Source of the DNA: Chrysemys picta bellii
Taxonomy: Eukaryota; Chordata; Testudines; Emydidae
Direction: 5' to 3'
NCBI RefSeq assembly: GCF_011386835.1
Contig: NC_088809.1
Coordinates: 25,365,067-25,429,066 of the forward strand
Length of the DNA: 64,000 bases
The first letter of the stretch is position 1. The number at the start of each line of letters is the position of its first letter. Made by a program: the position numbers and the translations under genes. Below, piece by piece: positions 20,869 through 31,205 of this stretch. Below the pieces are notes generated by a model, which was not told the origin of the DNA, ran no database searches, and saw only the letters and a list, made by a program, of their open reading frames with translations.

Positions 20869-21983
20869 ATTCGTCCGGATTCCCCGGACATGTCCGGCTT
20901 TTTGAGCTAAAAATAGCGTCCAGGGGGAATTTGTAAATGTCCGGACTTCTCCCCCCCCCCCCATGCAGAGTGCGCGCGGCTAACAGAGCAGCCGGCCGGA
21001 TGGTACCACTTACATGGGGCTCCGACAGCCAGAGAGACCCCTCCTCCGCCTCCCCTGCAGCAGAGATCACTCCCTCCCTCCCTGCATTCGCAGATCGGCT
21101 CCGGCAGTCTGGAGCTCCTCCCCTGCTCCTCCTCCACTGCTGCCCAGCGTGCCGGGGTGAGCGGCTCCGGCCGTTCCTGAGCAAGTTCACAGAGATGTTA
21201 GGCGAAGGCCAACAACAAGGGGGCCAGGGGGTTGGAGAAGGGGCAGGGAGGTTTTGGAGGGGGCAGTCAAGAGACGGGGGGGTCAGGAGTTCGGGGGGGG
21301 GCTTTTTTTGGGGGGGGTGGATAAGGTTTTGGGCAGTCAGGGTACAGGTAGGGGGTAGGGTCCTGGGGGGCAGTTGGGGGGGTCTTAGGAGGGGGCAGTT
21401 AGGGGACAAGGAACAGAGAGGCTTAGGTAGGGGGTGGGGTTGTGGAGGGCAGTTAGGAGCAGGGGTCCCAGGAGGGGGCAGTCAGGGGACAAGGAGCCGG
21501 GGGGGGGAGTTGGGAGTTCTGGGGGCGGGGCTGTCAGGGGGCAGGGGTGGGGAGAGGGATCGGAGCAGTCAATGGGACAGGGAGCAGAGGGGTTTAGATG
21601 GGTCGGGAGTTCTGGGGGGGGCTGTCAGGGGGTGGGGAGTGGTTGGATGGGGGCGGGGGAATCCCAGGGATCTGTCTGGGGGTGGGGGTGTGGATAAGGG
21701 TTGGGGCAGTCAGGGTACAGGTAGGGAGTAGGGTCCTAGGGGGCCGGTTAGGATGGGGGGAGGGTCTCAGGAGGGGGCAGTCAGGGGACAAGAGGCAGGG
21801 AGGCTTAGGTAGGGGGTGGAGTCCTGGGGGGCAGTTAGGGGCAGGGGTCCCAGGAGGGGGCAGTCAGGGGACAAGGAGCGGGGGGAGGGTTGGGGGAGGG
21901 GTGGGGCTAGGGCAGGATGGGGGCGGGGCTAGGGCAAGGCTCCTCCCATCCTCTTTTTTGCTTGCTGAAATATAGTAACCCTA
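20869..21983. mobile_element. non-autonomous hAT element with expanded G-rich tandem core
   Basis: It begins TAGAGTTACCATTCGTCC and ends with TATAGTAACCCTA, with an 8-bp duplication matching at 7 of 8 (GTCAGCTG 20861-20868, GTCAACTG 21984-21991). The terminal CCCCGGACATGTCCGGCTTTT links it to the copy at 9619-10080. Its interior, about 21200-21920, is a G-rich degenerate tandem array. Confidence 0.8.
21200..21925. repeat. G-rich degenerate tandem repeat inside a hAT element
   Basis: Recurring GGGGGCAGTCAGGGGACAAG and TAGGGGGTGGGGTCCTGGGG words alternate with variable G runs. Many G runs of three or more on the plus strand make G-quadruplex formation likely (inference). Confidence 0.8.
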
Positions 21984-22099
21984 GTCAACTGAAGTAGTAG
22001 GAGCCAGTTAGGCCCTTAAGACGCTGATATCTTCCCTCACTCAGGCCCTGCTACCAGCCTGCTTATTTGTCCCCTTCAATTGAGTGTTGAGAGCCACTC

Positions 22100-22583
22100 T
22101 AGCTGGCACAGAACAGCCGTCCTAGTGAAAGAAGAAAACGCCCCTCTGGGGCAGCATTCAGAAAAAGAAAGAAAGCAAAGGAAGCTTTTCTATCTAAGCA
22201 GGAAGGAGCTCTCCTGAGATACAGAGACACAAATGTTCACGCTGAGCCTTCCGGCCCCAGTGAGGATGGGAGTGGTGAGGAGATGCCTGATCTTCCCGTT
22301 AGTCAGAGTGCAGGTGACCTGGCAGCTACAGCAGCATCCATATCTCCATCTCAAATGGATGTAACCATGCACAGTCCTGAAGAAAAGTCTAGATCAGAGA
22401 AGAGTGTGGTGGAGACGCAAGAAACAGCTTCTCCTGAGTTTAGTTCCTTAAATCTAGATGATCCAGGATTGTGGACCCACTTGAGCAGTAGCCTAAGGGA
22501 CTTCCTTGTACTGCATGGGCCACAGCAAGTGAAAAACTTCATGTTCCCCAAAGACAATGAAAATAGAAGTTTCCATCCAACAC
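22100..22583 (+). pseudogene. hAT transposase N-terminal fragment
   Basis: The frame includes a Ser/Glu-rich region (EEKSRSEKSVVETQE), then SLNLDDPGLW and a segment ending FPKDNENRSFHPT, the part that precedes the TTF-type zinc finger in ZMYM1/hAT transposases. The finger and several hundred following residues are missing. The coding stops where a SINE begins at 22584, suggesting insertion with deletion. Confidence 0.7.
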
Positions 22584-22740
22584 AGGGATAGCTCAGTGGT
22601 TTGAGCATTGGCCTGCTAAACCCAGGGTTGTGAGTTAGGGATTTGGGGCAAAAATCAGTACTTGGTCCTGCTAGTGAAGGCAGGGGGCTGGACTTGATGA
22701 CCTTTCAGGGTCCCTTCCAGTTCTATGAGATAGGTATATC
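22584..22740 (+). mobile_element. tRNA-derived SINE, tortoise Pol III type
   Basis: The head GGGATAGCTCAGTGGTTTGAG is a tRNA-like A box and GGTTGTGAGTT is a B-box remnant. The body has GCAGGGGGCTGGACTTGATG, ACCTTTCAGGGTCCC and TTCCAGTTCTATGAGA. The middle is shortened, with part after the B box lost. This family is characteristic of cryptodiran turtles and is the best organism marker here. Confidence 0.85.
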
Positions 22741-22744
22741 GCCT

Positions 22745-22847
22745 TATATTATAAGAAGAGTCACCACCCAAGAAATGTACACACACCACGACCTTGGAAA
22801 AACAATTCAAAATGAGATCATACAGTCACTGGTAACAAAAGTCAAAC
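22745..22847 (+). pseudogene. hAT transposase middle fragment
   Basis: About 34 residues are readable as RRVTTQEMYTHHDLGKTIQ and NEIIQSLVTKVKQ, which correspond to the segment just before the first catalytic Asp of ZMYM1-like hAT transposases. The reading frame is then cut by the PLE. Confidence 0.7.
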
Positions 22848-22871
22848 AAAAAGAACAGGAGTACTTGTGGC

Positions 22872-23458
22872 CAGGGCCAGCTCCAGGCACCAGCCCACCA
22901 AGCATCTGCTTGGGGCGGCGCCTGGAGGGGGGCGGCGCGGCGGGGCACTCCGGCCTGAGAGCGGGGCTGCGACTGGGCTTGCTGCCCTCCCCGCGGTGTT
23001 CCCGCCGCCAGGGAGAGCGGAGCCGCAGCGGGCTCGCCGCCCTCCCCCCGGCGCTCTGGACGGTCGAAGAGAGCGGGGCCCTGGCCGGGCTCGCCGCCCT
23101 CCCCCCGGCGCTCTGGACGGTTGAAGAGAGCGGGGCCCCGGCCGGGCTTGCCGCCCTCCCCCCGGCGCTCTGGCCACCGGGGGCTCTCGGCTCTCCACTC
23201 TCCCCGCAGCGCTCTGGCCGCCGGGGAGAACGGAGAGCCCCGGCCGGGCTTGCCGCCCTCCTCCCGGCGCTCTGGCCACCGGGGAGAGTGGGGAGCCGCG
23301 GCGGGCTCTCCGCCCTCCCCCCGGCGCTCTGGCAGGTCGGGGATTGCGGGCCCGCGGCTGGGCTCGGCGCCCTCCCCTGCTGCGCTGTGGAGGAGGGGTG
23401 GGGGGGGCGGCGGGTGTCATTTTTGCCTAGGGCGGGCAAAAAGCCAGAGCCGGCCCTG
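22872..23458. mobile_element. non-autonomous GC-rich hAT-type element inside the PLE
   Basis: The 5' end CAGGGCCAGCTCC and the 3' end GAGCCGGCCCTG are inverted, and a perfect 8-bp duplication CTTGTGGC flanks them (22864-22871, 23459-23466). The interior is a GC-rich degenerate tandem array with GCCCTCCCCCCGGCGCTCTGG recurring about six times. Confidence 0.85.
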
Positions 23459-23870
23459 CTTGTGGCACCTTGGAGACTAACAGATTTATTTCAGCATAAG
23501 CTTTCGTGGGCTACAGCCCACTTCTTCGGATGCACAGACTGGAACACACAGACAGAAGAGATTTATCCATACAGAGAACAGGAAAAGGTGGAAGTAGCCA
23601 GACCAACTGTAAGAGGCCAATCAATTGAGATGAGCTATCAGCAGCAGAAGAAAAAAAACTTTTGAAGTGATAATCGAGATGACCCATAGGTGTGAGGAGA
23701 ACTTAACATGGGGAAAAAGATTCAATTAGTGTAATGACCCAAACATTCCCAGTCTCTGTTTACACCTAAGTTAATTGTATCTAATTTGCATATTAATTCG
23801 CATTCAGCAGTCTCTCTTTGGAGTCCGTTTTTGAAGTTTTTTTGTTGCAAAATTGTCACCTTCAAGTCTG

Positions 23871-24323
23871 TCACTGAGTGGCAGAGGGGCATTGCTGGCA
23901 CATGATGGCATATATCACGTTGGTAGATGTGCAGGTGAACGAGCCCCTGATGGTCTGGCTGATGTGGTTAGGTCCTATGATGGTGTCACTTGAATAGATA
24001 TGTGGACAGAGCTGGCATCGGGCTTTGTTGCAAGGATAGGTTCCTGGGTTAGTGTTTATGTTGTATGGTGTGCGGTTGCAGGTGAGTATTTGCTTCAGGT
24101 TGGAAGGCTGTCTGTAAGCGAGGACTGGTCTGTCTCCCAAGATCTGTGAGAGTGAGGGATTATCTTTCAGGATAGGTTGTAGATCTTTGATGATGCGCTG
24201 GAGAGGTTTCAGTTGGGGGCTGAAGGTGACGGCTAGTGGTGTTCTGGTATTTTCTTTGTTGGGCCTGTCCTGTAGTAGGTGGCTTCTGGGTACTCTTCTG
24301 GCTCTGTCAATCTGTTTTTTCAC
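23871..24323 (-). pseudogene. PLE linker and truncated GIY-YIG endonuclease
   Basis: The frame has the CXXC-type linker (NKARCQLCPHI) and the GIY-like start [13 protein letters not shown], then stops. Compared with the copy at 10278-11254, 115 bp are missing between 23880 and 23881. That removes the YIG segment and the catalytic Arg and shifts the frame. The endonuclease is therefore dead. Confidence 0.8.
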
Positions 24324-24418
24324 TTCAGCAGGTGGGTACTGTAGTTTTAAGAATGCTTGATGGAGATCTTGTAGGTGTTTATCTCTGTCTGAGGGATTGG
24401 AGCAAATGCGGTTGCATC

Positions 24419-25459
24419 TTAGAGCTTGGCTGTAGACAATGGATCGTGTGGTGTGTCCTGGAGGTCAGTGGGTTTCCGGTATAGGGTGGTGTTTATGTGA
24501 CCATCGCTTATTAGCACAGTAGTGTCTAGGAAATGGACCACTTGTGTGGATTGGTCTAGGTTGAGGTTGATGGTGGGATGGAAATTGTTAAAATCATGGT
24601 GGAATTCCTCGAGGACTTCTTTTCCATGGGTCCAGATGATGAAGATGTCATCAATGTAGCGCAAGTAGAGTAGGGGCGTTAGGGGATGAGAGCTAAGAAA
24701 GCGTTGTTCTAAGTCAGCCATAAAGATGTTGGCATACTGTGGGGCCATGTGGGTACCCATAGCAGTGCTGCTGACTTGAAGGTATATATTGTCCCCAAAT
24801 GTGAAATAGTTGTGGGTGAGGACAAAGTCACAAAGTTCAGCCACCAGGTTAGCCGTGATATTATTGGGGATACTGTTCCTGATAGCTTGTAGTTCATCTT
24901 TGTTTGGATTGTTGGTATAGAGGGATTCTGCATCCATAGTGGCCAGGATGGTGTTTTCTGGAAGATCACCGATGGATTGTAGTTTCCTCAGGAAGTCAGT
25001 GGTGTCTCGAAGATAGCTGGGAGTGCTGGTAGCGTAGGGCCTGAGGAGAGAGTCCACATAGCCAGACAATCCTGCTGTCAGGATGCCAATGTCTGAGATG
25101 ATGGGGCGTCCAGGATTTCCAGGTTTATGGATCTTGGGTAGCAAATAGAATACACCTGGTCGGGGTTCTAGGCATGTGTCTGTACAGATCTGTTCCTGTG
25201 CTTTCTCAGGGAGTTTCTTGAGCAGATGGTGTAGTTTCTTTTGGTAATCATCAGTGGGATCAGAGGATAATGGCCTGTAGAATGTGGTGTTAGAGAGCTG
25301 TCTAGCAGCCTCTTGTTCATATTCCAATTTATTCATGATGACGACAGCACTTCCTTTGTCAGCCTTTTTGATTATGATGTCAGAGTTGTTCCTGAGGCTG
25401 TAGATGGCGTTGTGTTCTTCACGGCTGAGGTTATGGGGCAAGTGATGCTGCTTTTCCAC
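24419..25459 (-). pseudogene. PLE reverse transcriptase domain
   Basis: The 346-residue frame carries RT motifs in order: KADKGSAVVIMN, LPKIHKPGNPGRPIISD, LATMDAESLYTN, an STAMGTHMAPQYANIFMADL segment, and the catalytic YIDDIFIIW. This is the telomerase-related RT typical of PLEs. The domain is intact as an ORF, but neighbouring segments are out of frame and the endonuclease is deleted, so the copy is not functional. Confidence 0.88.
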
Positions 25460-25516
25460 AATTTCAGCCCGTGCACGTCGACAGAAGCACTCTATGTAGA
25501 AGTCCAGTCTGTTGTT

Positions 25517-26167
25517 TCAACCTTCAGGAGGAGTCCACGCAGAATCCTTCTTTTTGTAGTGTTGGTAGGAAGGATTCTGTGGGTTAGTATGTTGTTCAGA
25601 GGTGTGTTGGAAGTATTCTTTGAGTTGGAGACGGCGAAAGTAGGATTCTAGGTCACCGCAGAACTGTATCATATTCGTGGGTCTGGAGGGACAAAAGGAG
25701 AGGCCCCGAGATAGGACAGACACTTCTGCTGGGCTAAGAGTATAGCTGGAAAGATTAACAATATTGTTGGGTGGGTTAAGGGAACTACTGTTGTGGCTGC
25801 TTGTGGCATGTAGCAGTTTAGATAGTTTAGTGTCCTTTTTCCTTTGTAGAGAAGCAAAGTTTGTGTTGTAATTGGCTTGTCTAGTTTTTGTAAAGTCTAT
25901 CCATGAGGAAGTATGTGTAGAAGGTTGGTTTTTCATGAGAGTATCCAGTTTTGAGAGCTCAGTCTTGATCTTTCCCTGTTTGCTGTATAGGATGTTGATC
26001 AGGTGGTTTCGCGGTTTCTTTGAGAGTGTGTGGCACAATCTCTCAACATAGTCTGTGTGATATGTAGATTGTAATGGATTTTTTACCTTTAGTCCTTTTG
26101 GTATGATGTCCATCTGTTTGCATTTGGAAAGGAAGATGTCTGTCTGTATCTGTACGAGTTTTTTCAT
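25517..26167 (-). pseudogene. PLE N-terminal region
   Basis: The 216-residue frame (starting [10 protein letters not shown]) contains basic, helix-rich sequence and a SRGLSFCPSRP motif shortly before its end, as found upstream of RT in PLE proteins. It ends in a different frame from RT. The 5' end of the PLE coincides with this start. Confidence 0.75.
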
Positions 26168-26290
26168 GAAGAAGTCAGCAAGATATTACTCTGTTATTCT
26201 GGACTGCACACCTGACATCAGCCATACGGAACAAATGACTTTAATGGTGCATTTTGTAACAACAGAACCTAGTGAAAATGTCCTTACAAT
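26168..26290 (+). pseudogene. hAT transposase fragment with first catalytic Asp
   Basis: [20 protein letters not shown] is the region containing the first acidic catalytic residue of hAT transposases (ILDCTPD). The frame is interrupted at 26291 by a mini-PLE with its own target duplication. Confidence 0.75.
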
Positions 26291-26399
26291 AAAAAGAACG
26301 GGAGTACTTGTGGCACCTTAGAGAGTAACAAATAAAGGTGCCACAAGTACTCCTGTTCTTTTTGCGGATACAGACTAACACGGCTGCTACTCTGAAATC
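26291..26399. mobile_element. mini Penelope-like hairpin (109 bp)
   Basis: Two inverted copies of the PLE tip (AAAAAGAACGGGAGTACTTG then its complement) are joined. The target duplication is TGTCCTTACAAT (26279-26290) versus TGTCCCTACAAT (26400-26411), 11 of 12 matching. It splits the transposase frame. Confidence 0.82.
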
Positions 26400-26411
26400 T
26401 GTCCCTACAAT

Positions 26412-26850
26412 GGTGACTGTCAGAGAGCATTTTCTAGAATTTATTGACATTGATGATACTACAGGAGCTGGTATGACAAATGTGCTTCTTAAAAAGCTGG
26501 AAGATATGGGAATTGCAATAGCTGACATGAGAGGTCAGGGCTACGATAATGGTGCCAACATGAGAGGAAAGACTAGAGGAGTGCAGACACGGGTCCGAGA
26601 GTTAAACCCTCGAGCTTTTTTTGTCCCATGCAGTTCTCATTCATTGAACTTGGTGGTCAGTGATGCAGCATCAGCTTCTAGTGAAGCTGCTGAATTTTTT
26701 AATGTAATTCAAAGCATCTGTGTATTTTTCTCTGCATCAACTCATCGATGGCAAATTTTGAAGCAACATCTGGGAACATCCTCTCTGACACTGAAACCAC
26801 TGAGTGCCACACGATGGGAAAGTCGAATGGAGGCGAATTGGGAAGATAGA
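26412..26850 (+). pseudogene. hAT transposase core, first half
   Basis: The frame contains VREHFLEFIDIDDTTGAG, then MRGQGYDNGANMRG with the second catalytic Asp, then PCSSHSLNLVVSDAA, then the conserved SATRW. It runs into the wrong frame near 26840; a frameshift of one or two bases separates it from the next segment. Confidence 0.8.
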
Positions 26851-27802
26851 TGATGCCATAGTTGCCATTATGGAGGATAATGCTATGACAGGAACTGTTC
26901 TTGGGAGAACAGAGGCAGAGGGAAATGGAATCACCAGAAACTTCAAATTTCTGTGTGGCTTAGTGTTTTGGCATGACATACGGTTTGAAATAAAAGTTGT
27001 AAGCAAGAGACTCCAAGGTGTTGACCTAGATATATCTGGAGCAATGGAACAAGTGGACAAAGCAAAGTCATACCTACAGTCTTACCGGTCAGAGGAGGGA
27101 TTTCAAAATGTTCTGAAGAGTGCACAGAAGTTGGCAGAGGAACTTCACACTGAAGCTATTTTCCCACCCATTCAAGAATACAAGAGTCACCAAAGAAGAA
27201 GACATTTTGATTACGAGGCACGAGATAATCCCATAAGAGACTCCAAACAACAATTCAAAGTTGAATTATTTAACCAGGTGCTAGATTGTGCAATACAGTC
27301 AGTTGAAGAACATTTCATGCAGCTCAAGGAACACAGCAGTATATTTGGGACGTTGTATGATATTCCAAAACTCTTCATTATACCTGAAGACCACCTACAC
27401 CAGCAATGCAGGGCACTAGAGACAGTGTTGACACATGATGACATGCGCAATATTGATGCGAGTGATTTAGGTGATGAACTGAAAGCCCTTTCAAGATACA
27501 TTTCAGGATCAACTCCAAAGGCTGTTCTGAAATATATGTGCACAAATAAGATGACCACCCTCTTTCCAGATGCTTTTGTTGCTCTGTGCATACTTCTAAC
27601 ACTTCCTGTAACAGTTGCCAGTGGAGAACGCAGCTTCTCCAAGCTGAAGTTAATAAAAACACATCTACGCTCCACAATGACACAGGAGAGGCTGGTCGGC
27701 CTTGCAACCATCACAATAAAGCATGAGCTGGCTCAGACTGTGGACCTTAAGGAAGCAGTTCAAATCTTTGCAGCCAAGAAGGCACGGAAAGCACCACTCT
27801 GA
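26804..27802 (+). pseudogene. hAT transposase core, second half and dimerisation domain
   Basis: The 332-codon frame carries the alpha-helical insertion region and the hAT C-terminal dimerisation domain: LPVTVASGERSFSKLKLIK, followed by LRSTMTQERLVGLATI. The ERSFSK segment includes the third catalytic acidic residue. It closely resembles ZMYM1-type hAT transposases. The C-terminal part is intact, but the gene as a whole is not. Confidence 0.85.
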
Positions 27803-28086
27803 TTATTCAAACAGATAAAAATGCCAGTGTTTACTATGCAGACAAGAAAAGTTACATTTGCTACTCAGGCGTTTGAAAGTTAAGTGTTACTTAAAATTTT
27901 TGAACAAGGCATTTTAAGTTGTTAGTTCTCTTTTATTGGGGTAGGTAGCAGAGCAGTACCATGAGAGGAGTAGAACAGGAAGAAGGCAGAATTGAGACCT
28001 TTCAAAGTTTTGACCCAAGCGAAGGGGCATGGGGGCGTCATTTGAGCTCTCCGCCTCAGGTGCCAAAATGTTGTGGGCCAGCTCTG

Positions 28087-28639
28087 GGGCTGCCACTCCA
28101 ATGTGTTGATTCCAGCCCTAGCCACTCTGTCTCAAACACCTCTGCTGATGTCCATGTGCTAAGGAGACAATGAATTCTTCCCCCGAGGGGTCACAGTGTC
28201 ACCATGACTGGTACAGTGTCATACAGATAGCTCATAAAAATATTACCGAAAGTTCCCACATTCATCACACACCCACCAAGAGATTACCAGTTCCCACTCG
28301 CTGGGCCTGCGCTATCAGATCTCAGAGCCTCGGGATTCCGGCTTAGAGAACTCTGGTCATACTGGGGGTGGTGGGGGTAAGATTTATTAAGATGATTATT
28401 TTCTCTCCCTCTGAGCTCTGCACATATGGACTGATAATAATTACGATCCCAGGTTAAAACTACAAAAAAAAAAATATAGATCTACAGCTCTAAAGGGGGA
28501 AGGAAATTAGATAGCTAGATAGATTAGATGGATGGGTGTGTATGGGGATAGATAGAATAGATAGAGCTTGTATCACACAGTGCTTCTTCCGCAGTGCCTT
28601 CCTGCCTTTTCTTTCTCACACACAGATATTTGTGTATGT
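28087..28639. other. intergenic, nothing recognised
   Basis: Short A-run and AGATAG-type simple sequence near 28466-28560; no gene. Confidence 0.35.
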
Positions 28640-28715
28640 TTGGTGCAGTGTGCACAGAGAGCTGTGTGTGTGGTGCAGTGCACACAGAGGGCTGTGGTGC
28701 AGTGTGCACAGAAGG

Positions 28716-28747
<32 letters not shown>

Positions 28748-29250
28748 TGCAGTGTTCACAGACGGGTGTGTGTTGTGCACACAGAGGGCTTTCTGTGTTT
28801 GGTGCAGTGCACACAGAAGGCTGTGTGTGTGCAGTTTGCACAGAAGGCTCTGTGTGTGTGTGTGTGTGTGTTGCAGTGTGCCCAGAGGGCTCTGTGTGTG
28901 TGTGTGTGTGTGGTGCAGTGTACACATACACAGAAGGCTCTGTGTGTGTGGTGCAGTGCACACAGAGGGCTGTGTATGTGGTGCAGTGCGCACAGAAGAC
29001 TGTGTGTGTGGTGCAGTGCGCACAGAAGACTCTGTCTGTGGTGTGGTGCAGTGCACACAGAGGGCTGTGTATGTGGTGCAGTGCGCACAGAAGACTCTGT
29101 GTGTGTGATTGGTGCAGTGCACACAGAAGGCTCTGTGTCTGTGTGTGGTGCAGTGGGCACAGAAGGCTCTGTGTCTGTGTGTGGTGCAGTGCGCACAGAT
29201 GGCTCTGTGTGTGTGGGGGGGTGTGCAATGCACACAGAGCGCTGTGTGTA
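28640..29250. repeat. GT-rich minisatellite, about 30-40 bp unit
   Basis: Around 16 copies of a unit with GTGGTGCAGTGCACACAGA followed by AGGCT or GGGCT and a (TG)n stretch of variable length. The array is long enough to keep all frames open, giving repetitive Cys/Val or His/Thr translations with no biological meaning. Two (TG)n runs reach about 25-30 nt. Confidence 0.9.
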
Positions 29251-29821
29251 TCTCAAAGAGGATGTGCACTGAAGGAGCTGGGTGCTGAGGCCCCTGGCCA
29301 AGCTGGGTATTTGCAGCATCGCAGACATTCTCTGAAGCTTTTTATCAGTCCGTTAACAAAAGTTTCCTGAGCCTGAGCCACAAGCTCTGGGTTGGCAGCA
29401 GAAGGAACCGCAGCTGTTTGTGCTGCTGACAGAGAAGGGGCTAGAAGAGACGGAGCCGGAGTCTCACGCACATCGTACGTTATTTCACCCGTTCCCCTCA
29501 CATCAAGGAAGGAAGCTGCCCTCACTCGTGGCTGGGCAGGCAGGGCACAATTGAGTGGCCTGAATGCACAGCACAGGGCTCGTTCCCTTTTCCGGTGTCC
29601 TGTCAGAAACGTGGGTGTGGCCATCCCAGAAGAGGTGCTCAGGGTCCTGGCTCTGTATTACTCCTCCAAGAACTGTGTGTAACGGGAGCTCACTGCCCAA
29701 TGCAGCCTCAGCTGGCACCTTTGCCACTGCGCACCTGTGGGACCCTAGCAGATACTGGCGCCAGGGGACAGGGCATGTTCACTGTGGGATTCCAAGTGCC
29801 TGCAAGATGTGCCAGTGAACC

Positions 29822-31205
29822 AGGGGGTAAGGAGGGCACATTGAATTACAGACCTGTCAGCTTAACTTCATACCCAGAAAGATAATGGAGCGAATAATTA
29901 AGCAATCAATTTTCAAACACTTAGACGATAATGAGGTGATAAGTAACAGTCAGCCTGGATTTGTCAAGACCAAATCATGTCACACCAACCTGATAGCTTT
30001 CTTTGACAGGGTAACAAGCCTTGTGGATGGGGGGAAGTGATAGATGTGGTATAGCTTGACTTTAGTAAGGCTTCTGATACTGTCTCTCATGACCTTCTCA
30101 TAAACAAACTAGGGGAAAACAACCTAGATGGAGCTACTATAAGGTGGGTGTATAACTGGTTGGAAAATCGTTCCCAGAGAGTAGTTATCAGTGCTTCACA
30201 GTCATGCTGGAAGGGCATAACGAGTGGGGTCCCGCAAGAATCAGTTCAGGGTCCAGTTCTGTTCAATATCTTTATCAGTGATTTAGATAACGGCATAGAG
30301 AGTGCACTTATAAAGTTTGTGGATGATACCAAACTGGGAGGGGTTGCAAGTGCTTTGGAGGATAGGATTAAAATTCAAAATGATCTGGACAAACTGGAAA
30401 AATGGTCTGAAGTAAATAGGATGACATTCAATAAGGACAAATGCAAAGTACTCCCCTTAGGAAGGAACAGTCAGTTGCACACGTACAGAATGGGAAATGA
30501 CTGCCTAGGAAGGAGTACTGCGGAAAGAGATCTAGGGGTCATAGTGGATCACAAGCTAAATATGAGTCAACAGTGTAACGCTGTTACAAAAAAAGCAAAC
30601 ATCATTCTGGGATGTATTAGCAGGAATATTGTAAGCAAGACGCAAGAAGTAATTCTTCTGCTCTACTCCACGCTGATTAGGCCTCAACTGGAGTATTGTG
30701 TCCAGTTCTGGGTGTCACATTTCAGGAAAGATGTGGACAAATTGGAGAAAGTCCAGAGAAGAGCAACAAAAATGAATAAAGGTCTAGAAAACATGACTTA
30801 TGAGGGAAGATTGAAAAAACTGGGTTTGTTTAGTCTGAAGACGAGAAGACTGAGGGGGGACATGATAACAGTTTTCAAGTACATAAAAGGTTGTTACAAG
30901 GAGGAAGGGGAAAAATTGTTCTTCTTAACCTCTGAGGATAGGACAAGAAGCAATGGGCTTAAATTGCAGCAAGGGCGGTTTAGATTGGACACTAGGAAAA
31001 ACTTCCTAACTGTCAGAGTGGTTAAGCACTGGAATAAATTGCCCAGAGAGGTTGTGGAATCTCCATTATTGGGGAATTTTAAGGAGCAGGCTGGACAAAC
31101 ACTTGTCAGGGATGGTCTAGAGATAATACTTAGTCCTGCCTTGAGTGCAGAGGACTGGGCTAGATGACCTCTTGAGGTCCCTTCCCGCCCTATGATTCTA
31201 TGATT
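29822..31205 (+). mobile_element. CR1 LINE, 5'-truncated RT half
   Basis: It starts inside the RT domain (NYRPVSLTS region near 29847) and ends with CCCTATGATTCTATGATTG. A 339-codon frame (30148-31167) includes GVPQESVQGPVLFN and FVDDTKLGG. The catalytic FADD has become FVDD, and the early part is frameshifted near 30030. It is an older subfamily than the copies at 32.5 and 35 kb. Confidence 0.88.

Larger units (their letters stand above)
22848..26167 (-). mobile_element. Penelope-like element, near full length, itself interrupted
   Basis: The element is read on the minus strand from about 26167 to 22848: N-terminal region, reverse transcriptase, CXXC linker, remnant GIY-YIG domain, then the terminal arm. 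The terminal arm (AACAGGAGTACTTGTGGC) is broken at 22872-23458 by a hAT element and resumes at 23459. The PLE sits inside the hAT transposase gene between KVKQ and KKSARYYS. Frame breaks separate the three coding segments. Confidence 0.85.
20490..28086 (+). mobile_element. decayed autonomous hAT transposon (ZMYM1-like), multiply interrupted
   Basis: Pieces of one hAT transposase reading frame occur in order at about 22100-22583, 22745-22847, 26168-26290, 26412-26850 and 26804-27802. Other mobile elements separate them. The presumed 3' end is near GGGCCAGCTCTG at 28075-28086. The 5' end is uncertain and probably near 20.5 kb, where the word CCGCCTCAGGTGCCA (20513-20527) recurs at 28051-28065. 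Removing the inserts leaves an element of roughly 3 kb, a plausible size for an autonomous hAT. Confidence 0.65.

Noticed and set aside
20937..21975. Gly-rich ORFs of up to 264 codons
   Set aside because: They translate the G-rich tandem array inside a hAT element.
22584..22640. Possible tRNA gene
   Set aside because: The tRNA-like head continues into the conserved SINE body and cannot close an acceptor stem.
22807..23480. Long ORFs in all frames across the GC-rich segment
   Set aside because: The sequence is the tandem core of a non-autonomous hAT element with clear target duplication; the ORFs reflect high GC.
26412..27802. hAT transposase as a domesticated host gene
   Set aside because: The frame is split by two PLEs, a SINE with deletion and a frameshift, and the zinc finger is missing; there is no sign of selection.
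28640..29250. Possible CRISPR-like array of regular repeats
   Set aside because: The units are contiguous and variable with no unique spacers, and the DNA is from a vertebrate.
28536..29370. Multiple 190-258 codon ORFs with Cys/Val or His/Thr repeats
   Set aside because: Frame-open products of a GT-rich minisatellite, in both strands and several frames at once.
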